Positions 16,689 through 25,125 of a stretch of 53,011 nucleotides of DNA are shown one piece after another (the stretch's first letter is position 1; every line of letters begins with the position of its first letter). The translations under genes were made by a program, and so were the position numbers. Source of the DNA: Spirochaetales bacterium (GTDB lineage Bacteria; Spirochaetota; Spirochaetia; SZUA-6; RPPD01); the NCBI GenBank assembly GCA_016934415.1, contig JAFGSW010000026.1:1-53011 (forward strand). The letters run 5' to 3'. The notes under the pieces were generated by a model. The model was given only the letters and a program-made list of their open reading frames with translations, ran no database searches and had not been told where the DNA came from.

Positions 16689-16717
16689 ACTATACAAAAA
16701 AACGATTTCTTTGTACA
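16689..16717 (-). promoter_or_regulatory. Promoter of the symporter gene
   Basis: On the minus strand TGTACA, 17-nt spacer, TATAGT. Predicted start near 16682, about 80 nt before the symporter ATG. The 290-bp gap 16604-16893 holds nothing else recognisable. Confidence 0.45.
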
Positions 16718-16893
16718 GCGCGGCCGATGAACGGTTCTACGGAAGATGCCGGCCGTTCGCATTTGGGCGGGACGGCCGCAGGGCGTGCGGAGGGAGATCG
16801 GCCATAAAAAAGCGGGGACGCGGGGGAAGGGTCATACCGCGCGGGCAAAAATATCGCTGAACGAAAAAAAAGAGATCTTGTTTCGGCGTAGTA

Positions 16894-17451
16894 CTACTTG
16901 GTTTTTTCTTCGATCTCTTTAATAAGATCGCGCAAGCGGGCGGCTTCTTCGTAATTTTCCTCTTCCACCGCCTTGTCGAGCGAGGCTTTCAGACTTTCAA
17001 GCTGCGTTTCATGCTCCGTCTGTTCGAAGGAGCCTTGGGCGGCCTCCTGCACGACGTTCACGGAAATGCCCGCCTTGTCCACGACGAATTCATCGATAAA
17101 CAGGGCGCACTTGACGCGGACGGCGAGGGCGATACAGTCGGAGGGCCTCGAATCGATCCCGATCTCTTCGCCGTTTCGCCCCAGCACGAGGCGGGCGAAG
17201 AAGGTCTCTTCCTTGAGTTCGGTGATTTCCACGCGCAAGATGTCGACCTTCAGCTGTTTGAGCGTCGAGATGAAGAGGTCGTGGGTGAGCGGCCGGGCGA
17301 TCGAGATGCTCCCCAAGCCGATCAGGATCGCCTGCGCCTCGGGCTGACCGATGAAAATAGGTACCGCGACGTCCGAGCCGATCGGCCGAATGAGAACAGC
17401 GCTGCCGTGTTCGGCCTTGGCCACCGTCCAGACTTCAGCCGGGACGAGCAT
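16894..17451 (-). CDS. Bifunctional nuclease-domain (DUF151) protein with UVR tail
   Basis: 185 aa from the ATG at 17451, preceded by AAGGA. Residues about 5-130 are a BFN/DUF151 domain (VPIFIGQPEAQAILIGL, RPLTHDLF, IDSRPSDCIALAVRVKCALFIDE), a fold associated with DNase/RNase activity in plants and with regulators elsewhere. Residues about 145-183 form a UVR motif (LKASLDKAVEEENYEEAARLRDLIKEIEE). This pairing is common in bacteria and the UVR part probably recruits a partner. The gene overlaps the upstream small gene by 17 nt, so the two are co-transcribed. Confidence 0.9.
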   Translation of the reverse strand: MLVPAEVWTVAKAEHGSAVLIRPIGSDVAVPIFIGQPEAQAILIGLGSISIARPLTHDLFISTLKQLKVDILRVEITELKEETFFARLVLGRNGEEIGIDSRPSDCIALAVRVKCALFIDEFVVDKAGISVNVVQEAAQGSFEQTEHETQLESLKASLDKAVEEENYEEAARLRDLIKEIEEKTK

Positions 17452-17656
17452 TAGGCGTATCCTTATGCGTCGATTTGAGGTACTTGATGATGGCTTGGAT
17501 ATCAACGAACCCGAGCGCGACGGCAATCTCGCCAAAGAGGCGTTTATCGCCTTCCTTTTGGCGTTTGAGGACCGTCTCGACCTGCTCTTTGGTCATTCCG
17601 CCGATTCGGACCAAGCCTTCCCCGATTTTTTCCTCGATGATCTTGGTATGGGCCAT
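17435..17656 (-). CDS. Small MshEN/GspE-N-like domain protein
   Basis: 73 aa. The sequence GEGLVRIGGMTKEQVETVLKRQKEGDKRLFGEIAVALGFVDIQAIIKYL has the LG-L...G.T.EQ...L..Q...G..LGE.....G pattern of the N-terminal domain of type IV pilus or type II secretion ATPases, which can bind cyclic di-GMP. Here it is a stand-alone domain. The ATG at 17656 follows GGGGAGCGTC. A strong promoter is upstream, and the nuclease-domain gene overlaps its 3' end. A c-di-GMP sensing role is only a possibility. Confidence 0.7.
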   Translation of the reverse strand: MAHTKIIEEKIGEGLVRIGGMTKEQVETVLKRQKEGDKRLFGEIAVALGFVDIQAIIKYLKSTHKDTPNARPG

Positions 17657-17695
17657 GACGCTCCCCTTTTTAAACGAGATGTCCGTACTTTTTAA

Positions 17696-17724
17696 ATAAT
17701 ATCCAAAGCGCGGGATATTTTCAA
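17696..17724 (-). promoter_or_regulatory. Promoter of the MshEN-like / nuclease-domain operon
   Basis: On the minus strand TTGAAA, 17-nt spacer, TATTAT; both boxes are close to consensus. Confidence 0.6.
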
Positions 17725-17857
17725 ATATTTGTGCGTTTTTTTTCAAAGCGGAAGCGCGCGAACCGCCTCGAAAAGCCCTTCTTTCAACCCGCAAAAGACG
17801 ATTGGAGAAAAAATCGGCTTCAAACCGAACGGAAACCGGCAAATCACCTTCGGGAGC

Positions 17858-17886
17858 TTGAAACGACACGCTTTTTTTACTATTAT
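17858..17886 (+). promoter_or_regulatory. Promoter of the fabF-type gene
   Basis: TTGAAA, 17-nt spacer, TATTAT, the same boxes as the divergent minus-strand promoter 130 bp away. Predicted start near 17893 gives a leader of about 90 nt. Confidence 0.6.
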
Positions 17887-17981
17887 TGCTTTCTCAAATT
17901 CGGAGCGGCTTGAATGGAAGGCTGCGAGCAATTATTTTACCGGCGGCGCCGGTGATTTGTGAAAGGATGATCGCCAAATCT

Positions 17982-19229
17982 ATGGATAAAAAAAGAATTG
18001 TCATAACGGGTATCGGCACGGTCAACCCCCTGGGCAATAGTGTCGCGGAGACGTGGGAAAAAGCCCGAGCCGGGAAGAGCGGCATTGTTTCAATTACCAA
18101 ATTCGACGCCTCGACCTATACCTCCCAGGTGGCCGGTGAGGTCAAAGATTTCGACTATAGGCGAGTTTTCAGCGAGGAAAATGCCAAAACGGCCAAGCGG
18201 CTCGAGCCGTTCGTCCACTACGCCGAAGCAGCGGTCCAGGAGGCTCTCGCCCAATCGGGACTGAAGATCGAATCCGAGGCGGACCGGATCGGCATTTGCA
18301 TCGGAAGCGGCATCGGCGGCCTCCATTCTCAGTTTGATAATTCGAGCGCTCTCATCAGCAAAGGCAATCGTCGGGTGAGCCCGTTCTACATCCCGTCCTG
18401 CATCGGCAACATCGCTTCGGGCTTCGTGAGCATGATTCACGGAATCCGGGGACCCAACTTGAGCATGCAGACCGCCTGCGCCACGGCCAACCACTCGCTG
18501 GGCACGGCATGGATGCTCATTCAGTCGGGCATGGCCGACGTCATGATCGCGGGCGGCACGGAAGGCACCATCCTTCCATTGGCCTTCGCCGGTTTCTGCA
18601 ACATGCACGCCCTCTCGACCAAGTACAACGCGACGCCGGAACGGGCCTCCCGGCCTTTCGACCGCGACCGGGACGGTTTCGTGATGGGTGAGGGCGCGGG
18701 CGTCCTCATCATCGAGGAGCTCGAACACGCCCGCCGGCGCGGCGCGCCGGTCCTCTGCGAGATCCTCGGCGTGGGCATGTCGGGAGACGCGTACGACCTC
18801 ACCAACCCCGACCCGGAAGGTACGGGGGCGCTTCAGTCGATGCGTCAGGCGCTCGCCCTGGGCGGTATTACGGCCGATGAGATTACGTACGTCAATGCGC
18901 ACGGTACCGCGACGCTGGTCGGCGACGTTGCCGAATGCCAGGCGGTCGCCAAGCTCGTGGGCGGCCGGAACGACGGCGTGTTCGTGGGATCAACCAAATC
19001 CATGCACGGCCATCTCCTGGGCGCCACCGCCGGCGTGGAGGCGATCATCTGCATCAAGGCGATGGAAGAGGGCCTCGTTCCGCCCAATATCAACATCGAC
19101 AACCTGGATCCGGGCATCTCGCTCACCTGCATCAACCGGGAGCCGGTGCGGACCGAGGTGAAGGTGGCTCTTTCCAACTCTTTCGGATTCGGCGGACACA
19201 ACTCGACGCTCCTGCTTCGAAAAATGTGA
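17982..19229 (+). CDS. fabF: 3-oxoacyl-ACP synthase II (KAS II)
   Basis: 415 aa, the full length of the family. It condenses malonyl-ACP with acyl-ACP in fatty-acid elongation. The Cys-His-His triad is complete: Cys166 (TACATANHS), His307 (NAHGTAT) and His344 (KSMHGHLLGA). The glycine-rich C-terminus NSFGFGGHNSTLLL is also present. The ATG at 17982 begins the conserved KKRIVITGIGTVNPLG block. No acpP or other fab gene adjoins it. Because it stands apart from a fab cluster it could also be a paralogue serving a special lipid. Confidence 0.93.
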   Translation: MDKKRIVITGIGTVNPLGNSVAETWEKARAGKSGIVSITKFDASTYTSQVAGEVKDFDYRRVFSEENAKTAKRLEPFVHYAEAAVQEALAQSGLKIESEADRIGICIGSGIGGLHSQFDNSSALISKGNRRVSPFYIPSCIGNIASGFVSMIHGIRGPNLSMQTACATANHSLGTAWMLIQSGMADVMIAGGTEGTILPLAFAGFCNMHALSTKYNATPERASRPFDRDRDGFVMGEGAGVLIIEELEHARRRGAPVLCEILGVGMSGDAYDLTNPDPEGTGALQSMRQALALGGITADEITYVNAHGTATLVGDVAECQAVAKLVGGRNDGVFVGSTKSMHGHLLGATAGVEAIICIKAMEEGLVPPNINIDNLDPGISLTCINREPVRTEVKVALSNSFGFGGHNSTLLLRKM

Positions 19230-19263
19230 GAGGACCGCGCGGCCGTGAGCGCGCGGCGTCGGC

Positions 19264-19292
19264 TTTACAGAGGCGGTCGCTTCTGCTATATA
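19264..19292 (+). promoter_or_regulatory. Promoter giving a leaderless transcript
   Basis: TTTACA, 17-nt spacer, TATATA; the -10 ends 7 nt before the ATG at 19300. The expected start point coincides with the start codon and no ribosome binding site exists. Confidence 0.6.
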
Positions 19293-19299
19293 TAAAGCC

Positions 19300-19842
19300 A
19301 TGAAAAAAATCTTCATCTTCCTCTTCTGTCTCGGCCTGCTCTCCTGCCTGAAGGACAACCAGGGCGCGAATAATACATCGCCTTCACCGAGTGCCGAGGG
19401 CCAGAACATCGACAACATCGATCAATTCATGCGGCAGGGACCCGGCTTTCCCCTCGGCGACTCGCTCGCGGAGATACGAAAGAACCTGGGCCGGCCATTG
19501 CGGGAAACCGTCGAAGACCGGCAGAACGTCCACGACAAGAATCAAACCGATCAAATATACAAGCTTTTCTACGGCGGGCTGTACCTGGAAGTCTACCACG
19601 TCACGGAGATGAACAGGGATCTCATTCTCCTCCTGGAAGTGACCGGCGACCAGTATCAAATCGCCTTCGGTCTGGCAGTCGGCGCTTTAAAAGCCAAGGT
19701 CCGGAAAGTCCTGGGGAAGCCCAACGACGAGAAACCGACGCTCTGGCGCTACTTCGCGAGCGACCTCATCATGGGGGCGTTTGAGTTCGGCCTTCAGGGC
19801 GACCGCGCGGTCTCGATCAAGTGGTATTACTCGATCGATTGA
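19300..19842 (+). CDS. Lipoprotein with two BamE/SmpA-like repeats
   Basis: 180 aa. The signal peptide MKKIFIFLFCLGLLSC ends in the lipobox LLSC. Two segments have the GxxxxEVxxxLGxP character of BamE/SmpA-like modules: PLGDSLAEIRKNLGRPLRE and VGALKAKVRKVLGKPNDE. Each is followed by a strand pattern (IYKLFYGGLYLEVYHV; LWRYFASDLIMGAFEFGL). This suggests a periplasm-facing lipoprotein related to BamE-fold proteins, without proof of a BAM role. The transcript appears leaderless. Confidence 0.7.
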   Translation: MKKIFIFLFCLGLLSCLKDNQGANNTSPSPSAEGQNIDNIDQFMRQGPGFPLGDSLAEIRKNLGRPLRETVEDRQNVHDKNQTDQIYKLFYGGLYLEVYHVTEMNRDLILLLEVTGDQYQIAFGLAVGALKAKVRKVLGKPNDEKPTLWRYFASDLIMGAFEFGLQGDRAVSIKWYYSID

Positions 19843-19848
19843 CACTCA

Positions 19849-20886
19849 TTACAACACAAGCACTTTCGCGCCCCGCTGGTCGCCGTGCTTGAGGTCGTTC
19901 AGGGCCCGATTGGCATCGGCCAGCGGATAGACGGTGACCTCAGGCTCGAGTGATGTTCGCCCCGCCAGTTGCAGTACCTCTTCAATGTCCCGCCGCGTTA
20001 CGTTGGCCACGGACTTGATTTCTTTCTCCAGCCACAGGTGTTGCTCATACTCGATCATCGCAAGGATTTCATTGTCGATCGATTCTTTGCGAATGGCGTT
20101 GATCACAAACCGACCGCCCGCCTTGAGGCGCGGCGCCAGACGTGCGAGAGGCTCCCAGACGGGCGTCGTGTCGATGACCGCGTCGAGCGGCCGGGGCGGC
20201 GTTTCGTCGAAGCTGCCGGTCCAGTCGGCTCCGAGCGACAGGGCGAAGCGCCGTTGCTCCGGGCTGCGCGCAAATACGTAGAGCCGTAAGCGCGGGAAAA
20301 GGGTGCGGGCGGCCTGTAAAACAATGTGGCCCGACGCGCCGAAGCCGGAAAACCCGAGTGCGTCGCCGTCGGTGATCCCGCTCAAGCGCAGGGCACGGTA
20401 GCCCACGGCCCCGGCGCAGAGAAGAGGGGCGGCGGCGGTGTCTGCGAGCGAATCAGGCAAGAAGGCGGCGAAGCCTTCCGGGACGACCGCATATTCGGCG
20501 TACCCGCCGTCGGCATCCCGCCCGGTGGCCCCAAATCGGGCGCAGAGGTTTTCCCGGCCGCTCAGGCAATATTCGCATTCGCCACAGGCGGAATGGATCC
20601 AGCCCACGCCCACGCGGGAGCCTTGAGTAAAGCGGCTCGCCCGTTCTCCCCGGCCGCGCACCACACCCACCACCTGGTGTCCGAGGATAATCGGAAAAAA
20701 TGAGGGAGCTGTCCGAGCCTCGATATCATCCAGGTCGGTGCGGCATACGCCGCAGGCTTTCACCTCAATGAGAATCTCGCCACTGCGGGGAATGGGAACG
20801 GGGAGCTCGGCCGAGCGAAGCGGATTCGGGTTTTCGGTCAGCGGGGCGCAATGGTCGAGTACCATCGCCTGCATTGTTTTTTTCAT
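19849..20886 (-). CDS. Zinc-dependent alcohol dehydrogenase family protein
   Basis: 345 aa, medium-chain dehydrogenase fold. The catalytic zinc ligand Cys is in ACGVCRTDL. The GHQVVG segment corresponds to the GHE block, with Gln for Glu as in a known subgroup. The structural zinc site CGECEYCLSGRENLC is intact. The Rossmann part (GFSGFGASGHIVLQAA) binds NAD(P). AGAGGA precedes the ATG. It would oxidise an alcohol or reduce an aldehyde; the substrate is unknown. It lies 32 bp upstream-to-downstream from the aroC-like gene on the same strand. Confidence 0.9.
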   Translation of the reverse strand: MKKTMQAMVLDHCAPLTENPNPLRSAELPVPIPRSGEILIEVKACGVCRTDLDDIEARTAPSFFPIILGHQVVGVVRGRGERASRFTQGSRVGVGWIHSACGECEYCLSGRENLCARFGATGRDADGGYAEYAVVPEGFAAFLPDSLADTAAAPLLCAGAVGYRALRLSGITDGDALGFSGFGASGHIVLQAARTLFPRLRLYVFARSPEQRRFALSLGADWTGSFDETPPRPLDAVIDTTPVWEPLARLAPRLKAGGRFVINAIRKESIDNEILAMIEYEQHLWLEKEIKSVANVTRRDIEEVLQLAGRTSLEPEVTVYPLADANRALNDLKHGDQRGAKVLVL

Positions 20887-20918
20887 GTGTCCTCTTTCGA
20901 GGCCTATGAAGGGGTGCC

Positions 20919-22256
20919 TCAGCCTTTCCCCTTGATCGTCTCCATGAGTTTCTGGTAGCCGAAATGCATGAGCAGGTGGTCGAGGAGCACGAGGGAGGCG
21001 TAGTTTTCGGCCACCGGCCAGATGCGCGCCACGATCGTGGGGTCGCGGCGGGTGATGGCGGCGAGCTCCGCGTTTTTATGGGTGTACTTGTCCACCGTAT
21101 GCTGGCGCTTGGCGATGGTGGGCGTGGGTTTGACCGCCAGGCGCGCGATTATCTCCTGGCCGGTGGCGAGTCCGCCGGTGATGCCGCCGGCGCTGTTGGT
21201 ATCGAACTTCACCTTCCCTCCTTCGGCGGTCATCTGGTCGTTGGTCTGGGAACCGGTCAGGTTCTTCACTTTCATGCCGGCGCCGATCTCGACCGCCTTG
21301 ACCGCGCCGATGCCGAGCATGCGGCCGAGCTCGGCGTCGAGTTTGTCGAAGACCGGCTCGCCCAGGCCGGCCGGCACGCCGGTGGCGCGAACCTCAACCA
21401 GCCCGCCGGAAGAGTCGCCGCCCGCAGAAACCTTCAAGGCCGCCTTCGTCATTTCCTCCGCGGCCTCGATGTCGGGGCAATTTAGTACGGGGTGGACGCC
21501 GTATTTCTCCAGGATCTCCGCGGCGCGGAATTCCGGCGTCTTGGCTCGAATGGCGTCGATCTCGTTCTCGACCTCGGAGAGGACTTTCATTTTTTGAAGG
21601 AATCGCATGTCCTCGTCCAGTCGCCCCTTGACGAAGAGTTCCTGGTAGAAGGGATCGTAGTCGCGGCGCATCGCTTTGTACGCCTCGCCGCTTTTCAGGG
21701 CTGTGGCCGAATCGACGTCGGGCGCGGCCACGCCGGCCGCCTCGCGGACGAAGGCAAACACCTCGATGCCGCAGGCTTTGAGTATTTTCTTCGCCACCAT
21801 GCCGGCGGCCACAATGGTGCAGGTGTAGCGTCCCGAAAAGATCCCGGCGCCGATGGCGTCGTCATCCGGGCCGTATTTGACGAACGAGGCGTAGGAGGCG
21901 TGCCCGGGCCGCGGCGTGCGGTTCGTGTCCTGGTATTGCTTGATGTGTTCGAAGTGCCGGTCGAGGTTGGGGATGAGGACCACGAGCGGCGTGCCGTTGG
22001 TGTGATGCTTGTTCCCCGCGTTCTCCACGGTGTCCGCGGCATTGACCCCCGCGTAGATCACGGGCAGGTCGGGTTCCTTGCGCGGCGAGGAGAGCTCGTC
22101 GGCGCCGGGTTTACGGAGCAGAAGGTCGCCGTAGATCTCGCGTTCTGACAGCGGCATGCCGGCGGGCACGCCCTGGATCGTCGCCGACAACCCCTCCTGG
22201 TACGACCCCCCCGCGACGGTCACTTGAAACAGCCTCCCCAGATGACACCCGAACAT
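20919..22256 (-). CDS. aroC: Chorismate synthase homologue, atypical
   Basis: 445 aa from the ATG at 22256 (AAGGAGCTCATC upstream). Alignable blocks of chorismate synthase run the whole length: GRLFQVTVAGGS, QGVPAGMPLSE, RPGHASYASFVKYG, GDSSGGLVEVRATGVPAGLGEPVFDKLDAELG, NSAGGITGGLATGQ, AVKPTPTI and RRDPTIVARIWPVAE. Two features are odd. The first catalytic-histidine motif GxSHG reads GGSYQEG (residues 16-22), and the FMN-binding GGGRSSARET block reads AGIFSGRYTCT. About 55-60 extra residues occur between about 175 and 260. The second His (RPGH) is kept. It is either a divergent working enzyme or a paralogue with another role. Confidence 0.82.
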   Translation of the reverse strand: MFGCHLGRLFQVTVAGGSYQEGLSATIQGVPAGMPLSEREIYGDLLLRKPGADELSSPRKEPDLPVIYAGVNAADTVENAGNKHHTNGTPLVVLIPNLDRHFEHIKQYQDTNRTPRPGHASYASFVKYGPDDDAIGAGIFSGRYTCTIVAAGMVAKKILKACGIEVFAFVREAAGVAAPDVDSATALKSGEAYKAMRRDYDPFYQELFVKGRLDEDMRFLQKMKVLSEVENEIDAIRAKTPEFRAAEILEKYGVHPVLNCPDIEAAEEMTKAALKVSAGGDSSGGLVEVRATGVPAGLGEPVFDKLDAELGRMLGIGAVKAVEIGAGMKVKNLTGSQTNDQMTAEGGKVKFDTNSAGGITGGLATGQEIIARLAVKPTPTIAKRQHTVDKYTHKNAELAAITRRDPTIVARIWPVAENYASLVLLDHLLMHFGYQKLMETIKGKG

Positions 22257-22518
22257 GATGAGCTCCTTTACTGCGTTGTAGGGACGCACGGCCGTGCGTC
22301 CCTGCAATCGGACTTGCGTGCCTGCGGCCGTCGATAAAAGACAAGTCAAAATAACGGGCGATGGTGAAAATGTCAATAATAACTTAAGTGAGATGGTGGA
22401 GGGCGATGCAAGACTCGTTTCGCCAAAAAAAGAGGAATCTTAAAAAGAAATTTTACCGAGGAGAAATGCGAGGCGATCGGCTCGGGAAAATTGTAAAATG
22501 AATTCGCCCCGCGCCTCG

Positions 22519-22731
22519 TTATGCTTCGGCCTCTTCCGCTTTCGGCGCCGCCGCGGCCGGCTTCGGCTGCTTCGACATTTTCGTATTGCAGATTTTGCAC
22601 AGGAAAATTTTCTGTTTATCCACTTCCCGCTCGTAAATAACCTTGACGCCGGTCCGCTTGCACTGAGGGCAGGTGCCCCTGCCTTGATTCGGCTTGGTCC
22701 GTGTCCCTTTTCCCCTATGGGCTTTTGACAT
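22519..22731 (-). CDS. Small zinc-ribbon protein
   Basis: 70 aa. Two CxxC pairs (CPQC at 21-24, CKIC at 45-48) sit 20 residues apart around a basic stretch (KRTGVKVIYEREVDKQKIFL), a zinc-ribbon fold. The N-terminus is very basic (MSKAHRGKGTRTKPNQGRG) and the C-terminus is Ala/Pro/Glu-rich. It resembles small ribosome- or RNA-associated zinc proteins, but no family name can be assigned. AAGGAAG lies 7 nt before the ATG, and it has its own promoter. Confidence 0.8.
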   Translation of the reverse strand: MSKAHRGKGTRTKPNQGRGTCPQCKRTGVKVIYEREVDKQKIFLCKICNTKMSKQPKPAAAAPKAEEAEA

Positions 22732-22770
22732 TCGGTTTCTTCCTTTCTCGTGGAGTATATGGTAGGCGAT

Positions 22771-22799
22771 AGACTATCCGTTTCGACTCGCCTCGTCAA
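22771..22799 (-). promoter_or_regulatory. Promoter of the zinc-ribbon gene
   Basis: On the minus strand TTGACG, 17-nt spacer, TAGTCT. Good -35, poor -10. Confidence 0.4.
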
Positions 22800-22861
22800 G
22801 CGTCCAGCGCGGAAGTATCCGCCGCAGAAGTGATTTCCCCTTGTTTTTAAAGGCCGATTGA

Positions 22862-25021
22862 TCAAAGTTTCCGGATGATCACCATGGTCGCGTCGTCGGC
22901 GAGATTGCCCTTGTATTTCTTAAGGTCGCCGTTCTTGGCGTGCTCTTGCACGGCCTGCAGTATTCGGCCGCCGATCTCTTCGATGGGCAGGGCGGAGGCG
23001 GCGGCCAGCACTTCCTTGAGACGCGGGATGCCGAATTGGTTCGAAAAATTGTCCTTGGCCTCGATGATTCCGTCGGTGTAGAGAAGCAACAGGTCGTTCG
23101 TCTGCATGGAGAACTCGGCGGCGGATTCGCGCGCGCTGATGGCGGGCGAGAGGCCCATGAACGCCGTCTTATTTATCAAAAAGTCGAGCTCGACGATCGT
23201 GTTGCGGCTTTTTTTATAGTGAAGCGCGATAAGGTGGGTGCCGGCGCAGGCGAACGTATCGCCCTTGACCAGGAAGTAGTTTTCGGTCATGAACTTGTCG
23301 CTGCCGATGCGGTTTTTATTGATCTCGCAAAGGATTTTATTGACGAGCTCGTAGAGTTCGAACGGCTCGAGCCTCTTTCCGAACGTCTCGGCGGCCATGA
23401 TCGCCGACTGGAAGGCGGTGAGCTGGATGAGAGCGGTGACGCCGGACGGGAGCCCGTGGCCGCTCACGTCGCCGATGGCGAGGTAGGTGCCGAAGGGCGA
23501 GGGCGCGACGTCGTACGCGTCGCCTCCCACCTCGGAGGCCGTGGTCATGCTCGCCGCGCACTCGTAACCGGGGATGTTGATTTTCCGGGGCAGGATCGAG
23601 GTCTGGATCCGTTTGGCGATTTCGAGTTCGCCCTGAAGCCTGTTTCGCTCGCGCTGGATCTGCTTGCCCTTGATGATCGAGAAGATGACCGTCAGGTTGT
23701 CGATAATCGCCGCGAGCGCGTTTTCCTCTTCGGGAAACAACCGCGGATGGGCGTTTTTGAAGATGACGATGAGACCGGTGAGATAATCCTTGTCGAAAAT
23801 CGGGTAGAGGCCCACCAGGGTGTGTAATCCCGAGAGCTCGGGGGGCAGGTCGGAAATCACGACCTCTTTTTTCGTTTCAATCGCCTCCTTGAGAAGTCTT
23901 TCGCCCCAGGAGGGAAGGAGCTCTTTCGGCGTGGCGAGGAGGGTGGTCATATTGAATGGGTTCCTCACGATGATCTCATTGAACTGCTCCCGGTTTTTAA
24001 AAAGCTTCAAGCTTTCGAGGCGGGAGAGGGGGGTGCAGAACCCTTCGATGTGTTCGAGCGAATTCACCTTAAGTTGTCCGCCTTCCCTGGTGTAGATGAC
24101 CGTACCGGAGATGCCGTGTTCGGGGACCGCCATGAAGGCGCGGGCGCGGTCGATCTCCCCGGTGACCGAGGCGCGGATGATGGCGAAGTCCTCCTCAGCC
24201 GGGCTGTTCACCACCTTGGCGATAAGATCGTTTTTCAAATGCAGGGTTTCCTCGAGTTTCATGAGGGTGCGGTCGAGGTTGAGCGTACGTCGGTAAAAAT
24301 ATTCCTGTGTGATCCGGATCAGGAAGATGCAATTGTTGAGCGTGAAAAGCCAGAGCGGGACAGGATCGGTAAACCCCTGGTGGATGAAGCCCGCCAGGAA
24401 AAGGACGAGGGTGATCCCCGAGGAGATGGGGAAAAGATAATTCTGGCGGATAACCCCCGATTGAAAAAAGAAAATGCTCCGCCCGGCCGTGAGGAGGAAG
24501 ACGAATCCCATGGTGATGAAAACGATGATGAGCGTCACATTGACAACGTAGACCGATTCGGGCGCGAAGAACGGGGGCGGGGACGATGAGCGAGGCGCGA
24601 ACGGCGCAAGGCCGCCGGCCCACCGGCTCAATACATAAAAGGCGAGCGTGACGAGGGAAATCGCGCCGAGGGTGCAGCAGAGGACGAGGAAACGTTTGAG
24701 GCGCGGCCGGAATTCGGCCATGAAAAAGCTGCGTACGAGGCGCTGACTGTGAATCGAATACTCCGCGAAGAAGAAAGTGACGACATAGAGGACGTAAAAC
24801 AGGGTGAAGAGTGGGAAGGAGGCCTCCGGGGGGAACAGGGTCTCAAGCAGGCTCACGGCCAGACACATCGCCCCGATCAGCCCAAGGAGGGAGATGGAGA
24901 CGAGGAAGTGTTTCGGTCGTTTCCCGAATTGTTTTTTTTGGCGGATATCGCTCCAGAGCACGAATGAAAAAAGCAGGACGGGAATGAAGGAAAAGAGGTA
25001 GACGACGAGGAAAGGATTCAT
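22862..25021 (-). CDS. Membrane-bound SpoIIE/RsbU-type PP2C phosphatase with GAF-like domain
   Basis: About 719 aa; starts at 25027 or an upstream GTG at 25066 are also possible. The N-terminal 255 residues carry about seven membrane helices. A linker and a GAF-like sensor segment follow (about 310-470). A short coiled coil (IKGKQIQRERNRLQGELEIAKRIQTSILPRKINIPGYE) leads into the PP2C/SpoIIE catalytic domain (about 495-719). The metal-binding acids are visible in EVGGDAYDV, IGDVSGHGLPSG, LLLYTDGIIEA and ADDATMVII. It should dephosphorylate an STAS-type antagonist in response to a membrane or ligand signal. The two genes just upstream encode a matching kinase-like protein and an STAS-like protein. 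Confidence 0.9.
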   Translation of the reverse strand: MNPFLVVYLFSFIPVLLFSFVLWSDIRQKKQFGKRPKHFLVSISLLGLIGAMCLAVSLLETLFPPEASFPLFTLFYVLYVVTFFFAEYSIHSQRLVRSFFMAEFRPRLKRFLVLCCTLGAISLVTLAFYVLSRWAGGLAPFAPRSSSPPPFFAPESVYVVNVTLIIVFITMGFVFLLTAGRSIFFFQSGVIRQNYLFPISSGITLVLFLAGFIHQGFTDPVPLWLFTLNNCIFLIRITQEYFYRRTLNLDRTLMKLEETLHLKNDLIAKVVNSPAEEDFAIIRASVTGEIDRARAFMAVPEHGISGTVIYTREGGQLKVNSLEHIEGFCTPLSRLESLKLFKNREQFNEIIVRNPFNMTTLLATPKELLPSWGERLLKEAIETKKEVVISDLPPELSGLHTLVGLYPIFDKDYLTGLIVIFKNAHPRLFPEEENALAAIIDNLTVIFSIIKGKQIQRERNRLQGELEIAKRIQTSILPRKINIPGYECAASMTTASEVGGDAYDVAPSPFGTYLAIGDVSGHGLPSGVTALIQLTAFQSAIMAAETFGKRLEPFELYELVNKILCEINKNRIGSDKFMTENYFLVKGDTFACAGTHLIALHYKKSRNTIVELDFLINKTAFMGLSPAISARESAAEFSMQTNDLLLLYTDGIIEAKDNFSNQFGIPRLKEVLAAASALPIEEIGGRILQAVQEHAKNGDLKKYKGNLADDATMVIIRKL

Positions 25022-25125
25022 GGGCATCCGCCCCGCGGCCGGGGAAACCGGTTTCCGGTCAACCACGAGCTCGGTGGCGCATCCAACAGACCGGCCCGAA
25101 TCCCTTCCATAGACTCACCCAGGCC

